Assembly: GCA_051883555.1 (NCBI GenBank)
Contig: JBJETY010000064.1
Span: forward strand, 1-31,080
Source: CAG-917 sp051883555
GTDB taxonomy: Bacteria > Bacillota > Clostridia > Christensenellales > CAG-917
DNA length: 31,080 nt
Direction of reading: 5' to 3'
A program made the translations under genes and the position numbers. Below are positions 8,088 to 16,156 of this stretch, piece by piece. Numbering within the stretch: position 1 is the first letter of the stretch; each line of letters opens with the position of its first letter. Under the pieces are notes generated by a model. The model had not been told where the DNA came from and did no database searches. It saw only the letters and a program-made list of their open reading frames with translations.

Positions 8088-8104
8088 ATAAACCCTCTAC
8101 ACGG

Positions 8105-8131
8105 TATACTATGAATTTTTCCGCGTTGTGT
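8105..8131 (-). promoter_or_regulatory. Sigma-K-like promoter of dpaAB
   Basis: On the minus strand: AC at the -35 position (8131-8130), a 16-bp spacer, then CATAGTATA (8113-8105), which fits the sigma-K pattern AC-N16/17-CATANNNTA. B. subtilis spoVF is a sigma-K gene, so pattern and context agree. The expected start lies only ~11 nt before the ATG, just including the GAGGG site, so the leader would be very short. Confidence 0.6.
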
Positions 8132-8178
8132 GACACTGTGTATAAAAGGTTTCATAAAATGCAATGGGAGGCAGCATT

Positions 8179-9171
8179 ATGGAAAAAAGACTGTTTTTGG
8201 GAGCAAATACGGCGGAAGGTTTCAAAAGCTATTTCGAAGACCGCCTTAAGTTTTGCGACAAAGTTTACATATTGAAAGGCGGTCCGGGTACGGGCAAAAG
8301 CACGTTGATTAAGAAAGTCGCATTGCAGGCAAAGGAAAGGGGATTGGACTATGAATTGTGGTATTGCAGCGGCGACGTAAAAAGTCTTGACGGAATTTAC
8401 GTAAAAGCTAAGAATACGGCGATTGTAGACGGCACCTGTCCGCATGCGATTGAAGCAACTTTGCCTGTAGTAAAAGAAAAGGTAGTTGCATTGGGGGACT
8501 TTATAAACGAAAAGAAGATATTGCCATACGGCGAGGAAATTGCAAGGTTATGTAAAGAAAAATCCGCGCATTACGTAAAGGCGTACAGAAGGCTTAAATG
8601 TGCAAAACTTTGCATAGACGAGATAAACGCAGATTTTCTGCCATACGTTTCGATGCCGAAAATGACGCAGATATGTTCGGCACTTGCATATCACGTGAGA
8701 AAAGCGGCAAAGGTTACAAAGCAACTTTCGCGTGCGATTTCGCCGCAGGGGATAGTTTCGTTTTACGACCATTTAGAGGATAAGCAGATAATTTTGCTTA
8801 AATCGGAATGTCAGGCGCAGACGGAAATATTCTTTGAAAAAATGGCGCAGATGCTTTGCGGATACGACGCCTATATGTCTCCGCTGGGATGCGGTATCGA
8901 AGCTATGGTAGTCGGTCGGTATGCTATTGTTGAAGATAGTTTCGACTATGAACCTCAAGAAACAGTTGACCTTTCCGTAACGCTGAAAAAGGCGGTTAAA
9001 GCGGACGAATATGCAATGGCTGAGTACGAAAGGCAGATAGGGCTTGCGATAAGCGAACTTGCCGCGGCAAGAGAGAATCATCTATCCGTTGAAGATTATT
9101 ACGTGCCTGCCATGAATTTTGAAAAGGTGGGGAAAGTGACGGCAAATATAATAAACGAAATTTTTAAGTAA
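8179..9171 (+). CDS. P-loop ATPase of the PRK06851-like family
   Basis: A 330-residue cytoplasmic protein starting MEKRLFLGANTAEGFKSYF, followed by a Walker A loop GGPGTGKS (34-41). This combination, an N-terminal F(L/F)GANTxxGF segment then KGGPGTGKST, matches a family of uncharacterised ATPases common in spore-forming Firmicutes. Members normally repeat the architecture at a similar length. The substrate is unknown. GGGAGG seven bases ahead of 8179 makes that ATG the start, rather than the in-frame ATG five codons earlier, which lies in front of the ribosome binding site. It is divergent from dpaA with only 91 bp between, and a strong terminator follows, so it forms a single-gene unit. A link to sporulation is suggested only by its neighbour and family distribution. 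Confidence 0.75.
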   Translation: MEKRLFLGANTAEGFKSYFEDRLKFCDKVYILKGGPGTGKSTLIKKVALQAKERGLDYELWYCSGDVKSLDGIYVKAKNTAIVDGTCPHAIEATLPVVKEKVVALGDFINEKKILPYGEEIARLCKEKSAHYVKAYRRLKCAKLCIDEINADFLPYVSMPKMTQICSALAYHVRKAAKVTKQLSRAISPQGIVSFYDHLEDKQIILLKSECQAQTEIFFEKMAQMLCGYDAYMSPLGCGIEAMVVGRYAIVEDSFDYEPQETVDLSVTLKKAVKADEYAMAEYERQIGLAISELAAARENHLSVEDYYVPAMNFEKVGKVTANIINEIFK

Positions 9172-9211
9172 CACCGCATTATAAATGTGGCATATAATTT
9201 AGCGGCATACG

Positions 9212-9242
9212 AAAAAAGTCTTTCAAGTGAAAGACTTTTTTT
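9212..9242 (+). terminator. Intrinsic terminator after the P-loop ATPase gene
   Basis: Perfect stem GTCTTTC (9218-9224) / GAAAGAC (9229-9235) with loop AAGT, flanked by an A run before and seven T residues after. It starts 41 bp beyond the stop codon and could act in both directions. From here to 9494 I see no gene. Confidence 0.9.
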
Positions 9243-9494
9243 ATGGAAAAGGCTTTTTGAAAAATGGAAAAGGGAAAATGGATTTCAAAGCGTGTTGATT
9301 TCAGACAAAATAAAACGATATCGGTGGAAATTTATGCGTTTTTTTGTTTTTGATAAGCATTTGTCTTACTTTAATGCGCCGAATTTCCTTTAAAGGTAAC
9401 CGTGCAGACGGAAAGAAGAGCGTTTTGCGGATTTTTTTGAGAAAATAATGACAAATTATGGCTAAAAAGGACTAGTAAAAATTTTTTATTGACT

Positions 9495-9531
9495 TTGACA
9501 ACCAAACAGTTTACAATAGATACTGTATAAT
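9495..9531 (+). promoter_or_regulatory. Probable promoter of the large lipoprotein gene
   Basis: TTGACA at 9495-9500 is followed after 16 bp by TAGATA (9517-9522), and a perfect TATAAT lies at 9526-9531. TATAAT is 25 bp from TTGACA, too far to pair with it, so either TAGATA is the -10 box or TATAAT uses a poor -35. ACAGT/ACTGT flanks the interval as a small inverted repeat. The gene's GGGAGG site and ATG follow ~60 bp later. Confidence 0.55.
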
Positions 9532-9589
9532 AGCCTAATAGTATGTCGTAGTATGCCCGTATGAGGGTATATATCTAAGGGAGGATAGT

Positions 9590-12500
9590 ATGAAAAAGCA
9601 TGCCCGGCTTACAATACTGCTTTTAATTGTAGTGCTGATATGTTCGTTAGCACTGGTTTTGTCTGCGTGTGACGAAGGGGACGGAGAAACTAAAAAAACG
9701 CCGTCGCACCTTGTTTTTGACACGCCGTCAAACAGTTTGATTAATCCTGTTTCAACGGATGAATTTAAATTTTCCGACGTAAAAATGTACGTTGTTTATT
9801 CGGACGGCTCAAGAAGCGACGCCATTGAGTTTAACGAGTCTATGCTTTCTTCGTCAAACGAAGGGGATATCGATTCGATTAAACCGGGTGAAACTAACAA
9901 AATCGTATTTACGGCATGTTATACGACAGGCGGCATTACGCTCGATAAATCGACGTTTGCTATATATTTAAAAAGACCTGACAACGTTGAAAGGGTAACG
10001 TGGAAATTCTATACGAACGGCGCAAACGTAGAAGACTTCGAATTGCAGATTCCTGTCGGAACGGTGTTTGCAACCTATGATGAATTTTTGACTTACCTTG
10101 AAAATAATTATGAATTGGTTGCAAAAGCTAGATATACTCTTGCCGGCTGGCTCGATACTCAAGGACAAGACACAGTCGGTATGGACGCCGCTCAGATTGA
10201 AAGAAACTACGGCAGATATAACATGGCAAACAATTTCGTAAAATTAGAAGCAAAATCGGGCTTTAAAAACTATTTTTACGCAACCTGGACAAAGAACGTT
10301 GCCGAAGTAACGTTTGATTATAACTTCAAAGAATTCGGTATGAACGACGCCTCCTTTGCGCATATTACGCAGGCAATTTATAGCGATGATACGGGCATGG
10401 CAACGGAAGACAAACAATATAACGTAAAAGCGTCGTCGCCTACCGTTACGGAATATTATACAATGGGCTTTGACGTGGCACAAAGACCTAAGACCTATCA
10501 GAACATCGACGTATTCGGAAACATTGCTTCCAAGCCGACACCGCTTCAGGAAATCGTTCCGGGATATAATTTCGTGGGTTGGTATACGGATAAAGACTTT
10601 ACGGAAGTATGGTCTTTCTCAAAAACCGTCAGAGAAAATATGACGCTCTATGCAAAATGGGAAAAGAAAAAATATACAATTACTCTTGACCTCGGCGGCG
10701 GTTTCTTCAACAGCAACTATATAAAGGTAAGCGACGGAATTTATTATGAAAAGGACGATAACGGAAACGACGTCGCTCGCGGTGAAGTCGTTCGTACCGA
10801 TTACCTTGCAGACGTAAACGATACTCAGTCGGAATCGTCCCCGGTTGTTATCCGTTATACCGAACTCGATTATAAGGCAAGCGTTTTCGGAACGGCAAAC
10901 AACAGCTATTACCTTCTTAAGAGCAAAAACAACATAAATCTTAGCAAAAACCGTTTCTATTATAAAGGTAAGATAAGCGATTCGTCTTATTATTATCAAT
11001 TCGACGGTTGGTATTATGACGCAACGTTCAGTCGATCGTTTGAGGACAGCAACAACTACTTCACGGATAATTTGTATCTCTATGCAAAATGGACGTTGGT
11101 AAACGATGCGAGATTGCAGTCGAGCTATTACATAGATTATTTGTTTAAAGACTGTCTGGAACTTAAAGCAGACGGAACGTATAAAATTACGGGCATAAAC
11201 GATAAGACGGTTACGACTTTCACGATTCCTGTAACGATTGACAAAATTCCCGTAACCGAAATTGGCAGCGGAGCGTTTATGAGCTGTGTTTCCTTGCTTA
11301 AAGTTGAAATAAGCGGTGGAAAAGAATCTAAACTCAGTAAGATTGGCGATAAAGCGTTCGCTTACTGTTCCGAACTAAGAGAAATAAATAAAATTTTTGA
11401 AGGAACTGAGATCAGTTACGACTTATTTGATGTAAATTATCAGTCAGGGCATGAAGATTTAGTCCATCTGTTTGCTCTTACGGATATCGGCGTTGACGTT
11501 TTCAACGGAACGGAATATTTGTTGAACAAGAAAAAGAGCACGTATTTCCTTGAATATGAAGGACGCTTGATTCAGTATATCGGCGATACGTCGGTAACTA
11601 ACATTGTCGCATCGGCAAGCGATTTACCGGGTTTCATTAGTAAGGACCCTATTAATGGCACTATAACTTTTGAAAACACGGCAACCATCGGAAGCAAAAA
11701 CTATACGATAGATAATAGCAATCCTCTTATGCCTGTATACAGCCTTCCGGGTGAACCTACGTTGAAATATGCATATTTCGGCGATAACATATCTATTATC
11801 AATCCGTCGGCATTTAATAATCTGACGAATCTTAAGTCTATAACGATTCCGAGTACCGTCGTCGAAATCGGCGATAGCTGTTTCAGCAAATGTAGCGCTC
11901 TCGAAAAATTCATTATCGATACGACGGAAGAAGGAGAGTATAATCTTGAATTTATAGGTGCGTCTGCACTTGCCGATACGATTTGGTTGTCTTTGCAACC
12001 TGACGTCGTTACGATAGGTAAGATTCTTTATTCCTTCCGCGGCGGAAGCGATACGACGCAGGTAACTATTCCTGAAAACGTCGAAATTATTGCAGATAAT
12101 CTTTTCATTCAGAACGATAATTTGAGAATCATTACTTTTGCAAATGAAAGTAAGATTAAAAAAATCGGCAAGAATGCGTTTAACGCGACTGCCTGGTATC
12201 GTACGCAGGGCGAAAACAATAACGGCTTTGTCACTATAAACGGCATACTTATAGGTTATACCTTAAAACCTGCAGCCGTCGACGGAAAAGTCATCGTTAC
12301 CGTTCCTAACACGGTTAAGTCAATTGCAAGCTATGCGTTCTCGAATACCAGTACAATTACTCATATAAGCTTGCCAAGCTCTGTCGAATCGATTGACGCT
12401 TACGCTTTCGACGCTTGCAATAAGCTTGTTACGATTTCTTTCGGACACGTATCGTTAGCAGACGGATTGTCGAGCAAAGCGCCGGCATTGCTCGAAGGCA

Positions 12501-14776
12501 CCGCTCTTTCCGATAAGGCGTTCTTCAACAGCAGAACAGACAGCTTTGTAAGCAGCACGCTCACGCTTTATTTCACAGTCAAAAAAATAAACGGTGGCGA
12601 AAACTGTTTTGAATATGCGAAAAAACATAGTAGCCTTAAAGCTTATTTTGATAAGAATAATAATTTTATAAAAGAACTCAATATTATTGCTGAAAACGGT
12701 ATTCGTGTTAAAGAAGGAACTCTTGAAACAGAATACGTAAGAAACAGCGGTTGGACGCTTGGCAACTACTGGATTACAAAGGGCGCTTTTGAAAATAAAG
12801 CGATAATTCAGATAGAAAAAACCGACGGTCTTGTTTATGAAGAGTATCTGACGCTTGAAAACGTTTCGGGCTATACAAACGATTTGACTCCTTCGAGTGC
12901 GGAAGACGTTGCGTTGTACGGTATGGATATTTACAACGGTAAACGTTCGCTCAACGTTAAGTATACCGACCCTAACAGCGGTATCGTACATGAATGTACG
13001 TTTGAATATACTATAAGACCTAAAATTTCCAAAATCACGGTGAACGCAACTCCTGGCGGCGTTGATACGTTTATGAGCCTTGCCTCATATTATACGACAA
13101 GCAACTTGTTCGTTACAAAAGGCGGCGTAGCTACGATTTCTTACGACCTCAGCGGCGTATCCGATCAGACCGTCAGCCTCGACAAACTTTTAACTATTGC
13201 GGATATCGAAGGCAATACCGACGTCAAATTTACGATTGAAAATCTGTTGTTTACAAATGCGCAAAACTATACGCTTGCATTCAAATTCGTATTCGGTCAA
13301 CAGACAGTCGAAACGACGTATGAATATGCGGTAAAGGCTCCGGTTATAACGAAGATAACCGAAAAAGCGCCTATCGAATTCGACATCGCGGCGGTAATTA
13401 CAAAATCAGCGCTTTCCGATACGTATCTTACGATGAGCCGTAACGACCCGAAAAACGGCGGTCAGATTTATGCGCTGACGGCTGTAGACGTGCACGAAGA
13501 CCGTTCTTATGAAATTACGGGAGAGATGTACAATTATCTTTCGGTCCCTGCAGGTAAGACGATTACGCATTACGTTGTCTACTATCTCACTCAGGACGAG
13601 AACGGAAAATCGGTAAAGACCGAAAAACTTATAGAACTAAGTGAACTTTCCGATTATCTTAACAATCAGGATATCGCAATTTCTGACGGAAGCATCTTGC
13701 TTTACAGCGATAGCGCGTTTACGCAGAAACTCACTAAGTTCGATACTTCAACTGACGGCGAACATACGATTTACGCTAAATATAATTCGACAAGTGGCGC
13801 GGTAGGCGGTAGCTCGATTAAGTATACTGTTGTACTCAGAACGTCACAGAATTTGTTCAGCTATACCGTAGATACGTTTAAGGAAAATCCGTACGGAGCC
13901 GAATTTGCGGAAACGATTTACGACGCCGACGGAAACGCATGCACGTACAACGGCGTGGCGACAATCACCGGTATCGATTCGAGCCACTGGTCAACCGTTT
14001 CTATACCTGAATACATTACCGAAAAAGTTGAAATGAAAGACCCGGTTACGGGCGAGACTTTGCTTGACGAAGAAGGAAACGTCGTTTACGCTCATTACTA
14101 TTACGTAATAGTCGGCATAGGCAACGGCGCATTTAAAGGCGATACGTTGCTTGAAAAGGCATATTTCAGCAAATACGTTACAAGCATTGGCAACGAAGCG
14201 TTTATGAATTGTGAAAACCTTGCTCAAATCGAATTGCTTGACAGTGCGAAGTCGGGCGTAAAAACGATAGGCGAAAACGCATTCGAAGGCTGTCTTGCAT
14301 TGACGGACGTTCCGTTCGATGACGACGCAGAAGGCGTTCTCGAAGAAATCGGAAGATGTGCGTTTAAAAATTCGGGCCTTGTATCTTTCAATTTCGCAAA
14401 CACTTTGGTAATCGAAATCGAAGAGCAGTTGTTCTATGAATGTAAGTCTTTGGCAACCGTTGACTTAGGTTCGGTAGAAATCATTAACAATCAGGCTTTC
14501 CAAAGCTGTATAGCTCTTGTTTCGATAACTCTTCCGACTTCCGTTAAAGAAGTAGGCAACTATGCGTTTAGCGCCTGCAACGCTTTGTCGGCAATTATAC
14601 TTTGCGCTACGTCGCCAAGCAATATAACTATCGGCAATCTCGAACCGTTTGGAAGCGCAACCGCAATTTTAAATATTTACGTGCCTGCCGCCAGCGTGGC
14701 TGAGTTTAAAAACGATTCGTCGTTCGCTTTATATAAAGAACTTATTTATAGCGTCAACGATTACGTAGCACCGTAA
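9590..14776 (+). CDS. Large surface lipoprotein with InlB-type and BspA-type repeats
   Basis: A 1728-residue exported protein. The N-terminus is a lipoprotein signal: KKHAR, a hydrophobic stretch, and lipobox LSAC with Cys27 as the lipid-attachment site. After a short linker come about three InlB B-repeat-like units (roughly residues 135-505), each ending in GW(Y/L)...L(Y)AKW, as in VGWYTDKDF...LYAKW. Two blocks of BspA-type leucine-rich repeats (LRR_5; IxxIGxxAFxxCxxL pattern) follow at about 548-990 and 1490-1690. They are separated by ~450 residues that look like beta-rich immunoglobulin-like modules. The C-terminus ends with the NIYVPAASVAEFK segment usual in LRR_5 proteins. Such proteins bind host or neighbouring-cell surfaces; the ligand here is unknown. 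GGGAGG precedes the ATG. No LPXTG anchor is present. Confidence 0.88.
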   Translation: MKKHARLTILLLIVVLICSLALVLSACDEGDGETKKTPSHLVFDTPSNSLINPVSTDEFKFSDVKMYVVYSDGSRSDAIEFNESMLSSSNEGDIDSIKPGETNKIVFTACYTTGGITLDKSTFAIYLKRPDNVERVTWKFYTNGANVEDFELQIPVGTVFATYDEFLTYLENNYELVAKARYTLAGWLDTQGQDTVGMDAAQIERNYGRYNMANNFVKLEAKSGFKNYFYATWTKNVAEVTFDYNFKEFGMNDASFAHITQAIYSDDTGMATEDKQYNVKASSPTVTEYYTMGFDVAQRPKTYQNIDVFGNIASKPTPLQEIVPGYNFVGWYTDKDFTEVWSFSKTVRENMTLYAKWEKKKYTITLDLGGGFFNSNYIKVSDGIYYEKDDNGNDVARGEVVRTDYLADVNDTQSESSPVVIRYTELDYKASVFGTANNSYYLLKSKNNINLSKNRFYYKGKISDSSYYYQFDGWYYDATFSRSFEDSNNYFTDNLYLYAKWTLVNDARLQSSYYIDYLFKDCLELKADGTYKITGINDKTVTTFTIPVTIDKIPVTEIGSGAFMSCVSLLKVEISGGKESKLSKIGDKAFAYCSELREINKIFEGTEISYDLFDVNYQSGHEDLVHLFALTDIGVDVFNGTEYLLNKKKSTYFLEYEGRLIQYIGDTSVTNIVASASDLPGFISKDPINGTITFENTATIGSKNYTIDNSNPLMPVYSLPGEPTLKYAYFGDNISIINPSAFNNLTNLKSITIPSTVVEIGDSCFSKCSALEKFIIDTTEEGEYNLEFIGASALADTIWLSLQPDVVTIGKILYSFRGGSDTTQVTIPENVEIIADNLFIQNDNLRIITFANESKIKKIGKNAFNATAWYRTQGENNNGFVTINGILIGYTLKPAAVDGKVIVTVPNTVKSIASYAFSNTSTITHISLPSSVESIDAYAFDACNKLVTISFGHVSLADGLSSKAPALLEGTALSDKAFFNSRTDSFVSSTLTLYFTVKKINGGENCFEYAKKHSSLKAYFDKNNNFIKELNIIAENGIRVKEGTLETEYVRNSGWTLGNYWITKGAFENKAIIQIEKTDGLVYEEYLTLENVSGYTNDLTPSSAEDVALYGMDIYNGKRSLNVKYTDPNSGIVHECTFEYTIRPKISKITVNATPGGVDTFMSLASYYTTSNLFVTKGGVATISYDLSGVSDQTVSLDKLLTIADIEGNTDVKFTIENLLFTNAQNYTLAFKFVFGQQTVETTYEYAVKAPVITKITEKAPIEFDIAAVITKSALSDTYLTMSRNDPKNGGQIYALTAVDVHEDRSYEITGEMYNYLSVPAGKTITHYVVYYLTQDENGKSVKTEKLIELSELSDYLNNQDIAISDGSILLYSDSAFTQKLTKFDTSTDGEHTIYAKYNSTSGAVGGSSIKYTVVLRTSQNLFSYTVDTFKENPYGAEFAETIYDADGNACTYNGVATITGIDSSHWSTVSIPEYITEKVEMKDPVTGETLLDEEGNVVYAHYYYVIVGIGNGAFKGDTLLEKAYFSKYVTSIGNEAFMNCENLAQIELLDSAKSGVKTIGENAFEGCLALTDVPFDDDAEGVLEEIGRCAFKNSGLVSFNFANTLVIEIEEQLFYECKSLATVDLGSVEIINNQAFQSCIALVSITLPTSVKEVGNYAFSACNALSAIILCATSPSNITIGNLEPFGSATAILNIYVPAASVAEFKNDSSFALYKELIYSVNDYVAP

Positions 14777-14791
14777 TAAAAAAAAAAGAAA

Positions 14792-14819
14792 GCCGTGCAA
14801 AGCGCATTTCCCATAGGGA
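14792..14819 (+). repeat. Left copy of an inverted 28-nt motif
   Basis: GCCGTGCA-AAG-CGCA-T-TTCCCATAGGGA. The same motif recurs in opposite orientation at 29316-29344, differing by a few bases and one indel. The right half is itself a TCCC-ATA-GGGA palindrome. It lies 15 bp after the lipoprotein stop codon; the outer flank is A-rich (a T run when read outward), as at the other copy. It may mark one end of an inserted island. Confidence 0.65.
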
Positions 14820-14861
14820 TTATAAATTAAAATTTTATAGAATTGCACTTTCAAATGATGC

Positions 14862-14900
14862 GAGAAATCCTTCGGTTCAATATCCGTGGGATTTTTCTTT
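14862..14900 (+). terminator. Probable terminator after the large lipoprotein gene
   Basis: AAATCC (14865-14870) pairs with GGATTT (14889-14894) around an 18-nt loop, followed by TTTCTTTT. The stem is modest. From here to the promoter at 15146 (about 245 bp) I see no gene or other clear signal. Confidence 0.5.
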
Positions 14901-15145
14901 TAGTCATAGTAAGGTGTTTTCTTGGGACAAACAAAAGAATTAACGCAAAATAGCGAGTCCTCTGCCAAAGATTTCAAACAAAGGGTGTTTTTTTATTAGG
15001 AATAGACAAAAACAAAGAATAATTCAATGAGAGCACTTGCAGGTGGATTTTGAAAGATTGAAATCGAAGTTATTACTGCTTTGAGTTTTCTAATAGCTAA
15101 TGATCAGGGTGGAAAATTACCATAGAAGGGATTTAATTGTAAAAC

Positions 15146-15174
15146 TTGACAAACATAGTCATGTGTGCTATAAT
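15146..15174 (+). promoter_or_regulatory. Consensus promoter of the six-gene cargo operon
   Basis: TTGACA (15146-15151), a 17-bp spacer and TATAAT (15169-15174) make a perfect housekeeping promoter. Transcription should start near 15181, giving a ~145-nt leader before the radical SAM gene. No other promoter of this quality is seen before 24969, so it probably drives all six genes. Confidence 0.88.
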
Positions 15175-15278
15175 TATATTAGATAAAACCTAAATGGCTT
15201 TTAGATGCTGTGATGCATCAATGGGTCAACGTAATAAATGCATATTATGTAATTTTATCGCCGAATATAGCCATATTG

Positions 15279-15315
15279 AAAGCCTCGACGATACAGTCGG
15301 GGCTTTGTGTTTTTG
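15279..15315 (+). terminator. Attenuator-like hairpin in the cargo operon leader
   Basis: AAAGCCTCGAC (15279-15289) pairs with GTCGGGGCTTT (15296-15306) through 11 bp including one wobble, with a 6-nt loop, and is followed by GTGTTTTTG. It lies ~100 nt after the predicted transcription start and 20 nt before the first gene, so it would stop transcription unless overridden. Upstream GATGCATC and ATGCAT copies could form competing pairings. A 38-codon frame (15213-15329) spans the hairpin and its stop overlaps the next ATG (ATGA), but it lacks a clear ribosome binding site. No known riboswitch is recognised. Confidence 0.65.
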
Positions 15316-15325
15316 TGGGGGGAAT

Positions 15326-16156
15326 ATGAAGTTTCTTATTCGTAAAGAATGTCTGCACTATTGGCAAAAGGAAAACAAAAAAATCTCAAAGTTCCAGTTA
15401 TATTCTCAAATTTGGTTCAGACAGGTTGTACTGAAGAAATTTGAAATTCCTTATTTGGAAATGTTTATTACAACAAAATGCAATCTACGTTGTAAGCATT
15501 GTTCCAATCTAATCCCGACGGTAAATAACCGACAAAACTATGAAATCTCATCTCTAATTGAATGGTTGGATGAGTTGTTGTCCAAAATAGATTGTCTTTA
15601 TCGCCTTAAAATTCATGGTGGAGAAGTATTCCTGCACCCAAGATTAGCCGAGTTTGTTGCTTATGTAAAAAATCAACCGAAAATCAAATCGATAAGACTT
15701 ACAACAAACGGAACAATTATACCAGCAGATAACATTTTACGGTTAATTGCAAGTAGCAAAATCGTAGTGCAAATTAGCGATTATAGATTACCGAATATAA
15801 CAACGCAACAATTGATAGATAAATTTAAGAAATTCGGCGTGCGGTATATATATCTTAAAGATCAAACCTGGAAGGATTTTGGCGAAATAACATTGCGTGA
15901 CGGCAACAGGTTTGACGATTGCAGCATGAAACGATGCTCATCCTTCTATGAAGGTAAAATTTATGTGTGTTCAAGGGCTGCGATTATGACAAAATCGGGA
16001 TATATTCCCGATGATGGAATATCGGTTTATCTTCCAAAGAATCAATTGAGACAGCAGTTAAAAAAAATGTATGGCGGAAAGCTATCCATCGCTTGTAATT
16101 ATTGTGACGGCGATACGAAATATGCAAAGGATATTTCTGCGGGGGAACAGGAATAA
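15326..16156 (+). CDS. Radical SAM protein with C-terminal SPASM/twitch-like cysteines
   Basis: A 276-residue radical SAM enzyme. CxxxCxxC is at Cys52, Cys56 and Cys59 (TTKCNLRCKHC), ligating the [4Fe-4S] cluster that cleaves S-adenosylmethionine. It is followed by the SAM-contacting GGE (98-100, in HGGEVFLHP). The C-terminal third has Cys199, Cys204, Cys215, Cys257 and Cys260, in a pattern suggesting one auxiliary cluster of the twitch/SPASM kind. Substrate unknown; relatives modify peptides, sugars or nucleosides. The frame is open back to an ATG at 15194, but that part lies in the leader across a hairpin and has no ribosome binding site, so I start at 15326 after a G-rich site. The next gene starts at the very next base. 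Confidence 0.85.
   Translation: MKFLIRKECLHYWQKENKKISKFQLYSQIWFRQVVLKKFEIPYLEMFITTKCNLRCKHCSNLIPTVNNRQNYEISSLIEWLDELLSKIDCLYRLKIHGGEVFLHPRLAEFVAYVKNQPKIKSIRLTTNGTIIPADNILRLIASSKIVVQISDYRLPNITTQQLIDKFKKFGVRYIYLKDQTWKDFGEITLRDGNRFDDCSMKRCSSFYEGKIYVCSRAAIMTKSGYIPDDGISVYLPKNQLRQQLKKMYGGKLSIACNYCDGDTKYAKDISAGEQE

Noticed and set aside
9187..9393. 68-residue plus-strand ORF after the P-loop ATPase gene
   Set aside because: It spans a strong intrinsic terminator and has no ribosome binding site or recognisable domain.
12455..12991. 178-residue and other long minus-strand ORFs opposite the large lipoprotein
   Set aside because: Codon-bias shadows of a long real gene; no initiation signals or recognisable motifs.
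15194..15325. In-frame upstream extension of the radical SAM gene
   Set aside because: It crosses the attenuator-like hairpin, lacks a ribosome binding site and adds no conserved sequence; 15326 is preferred.
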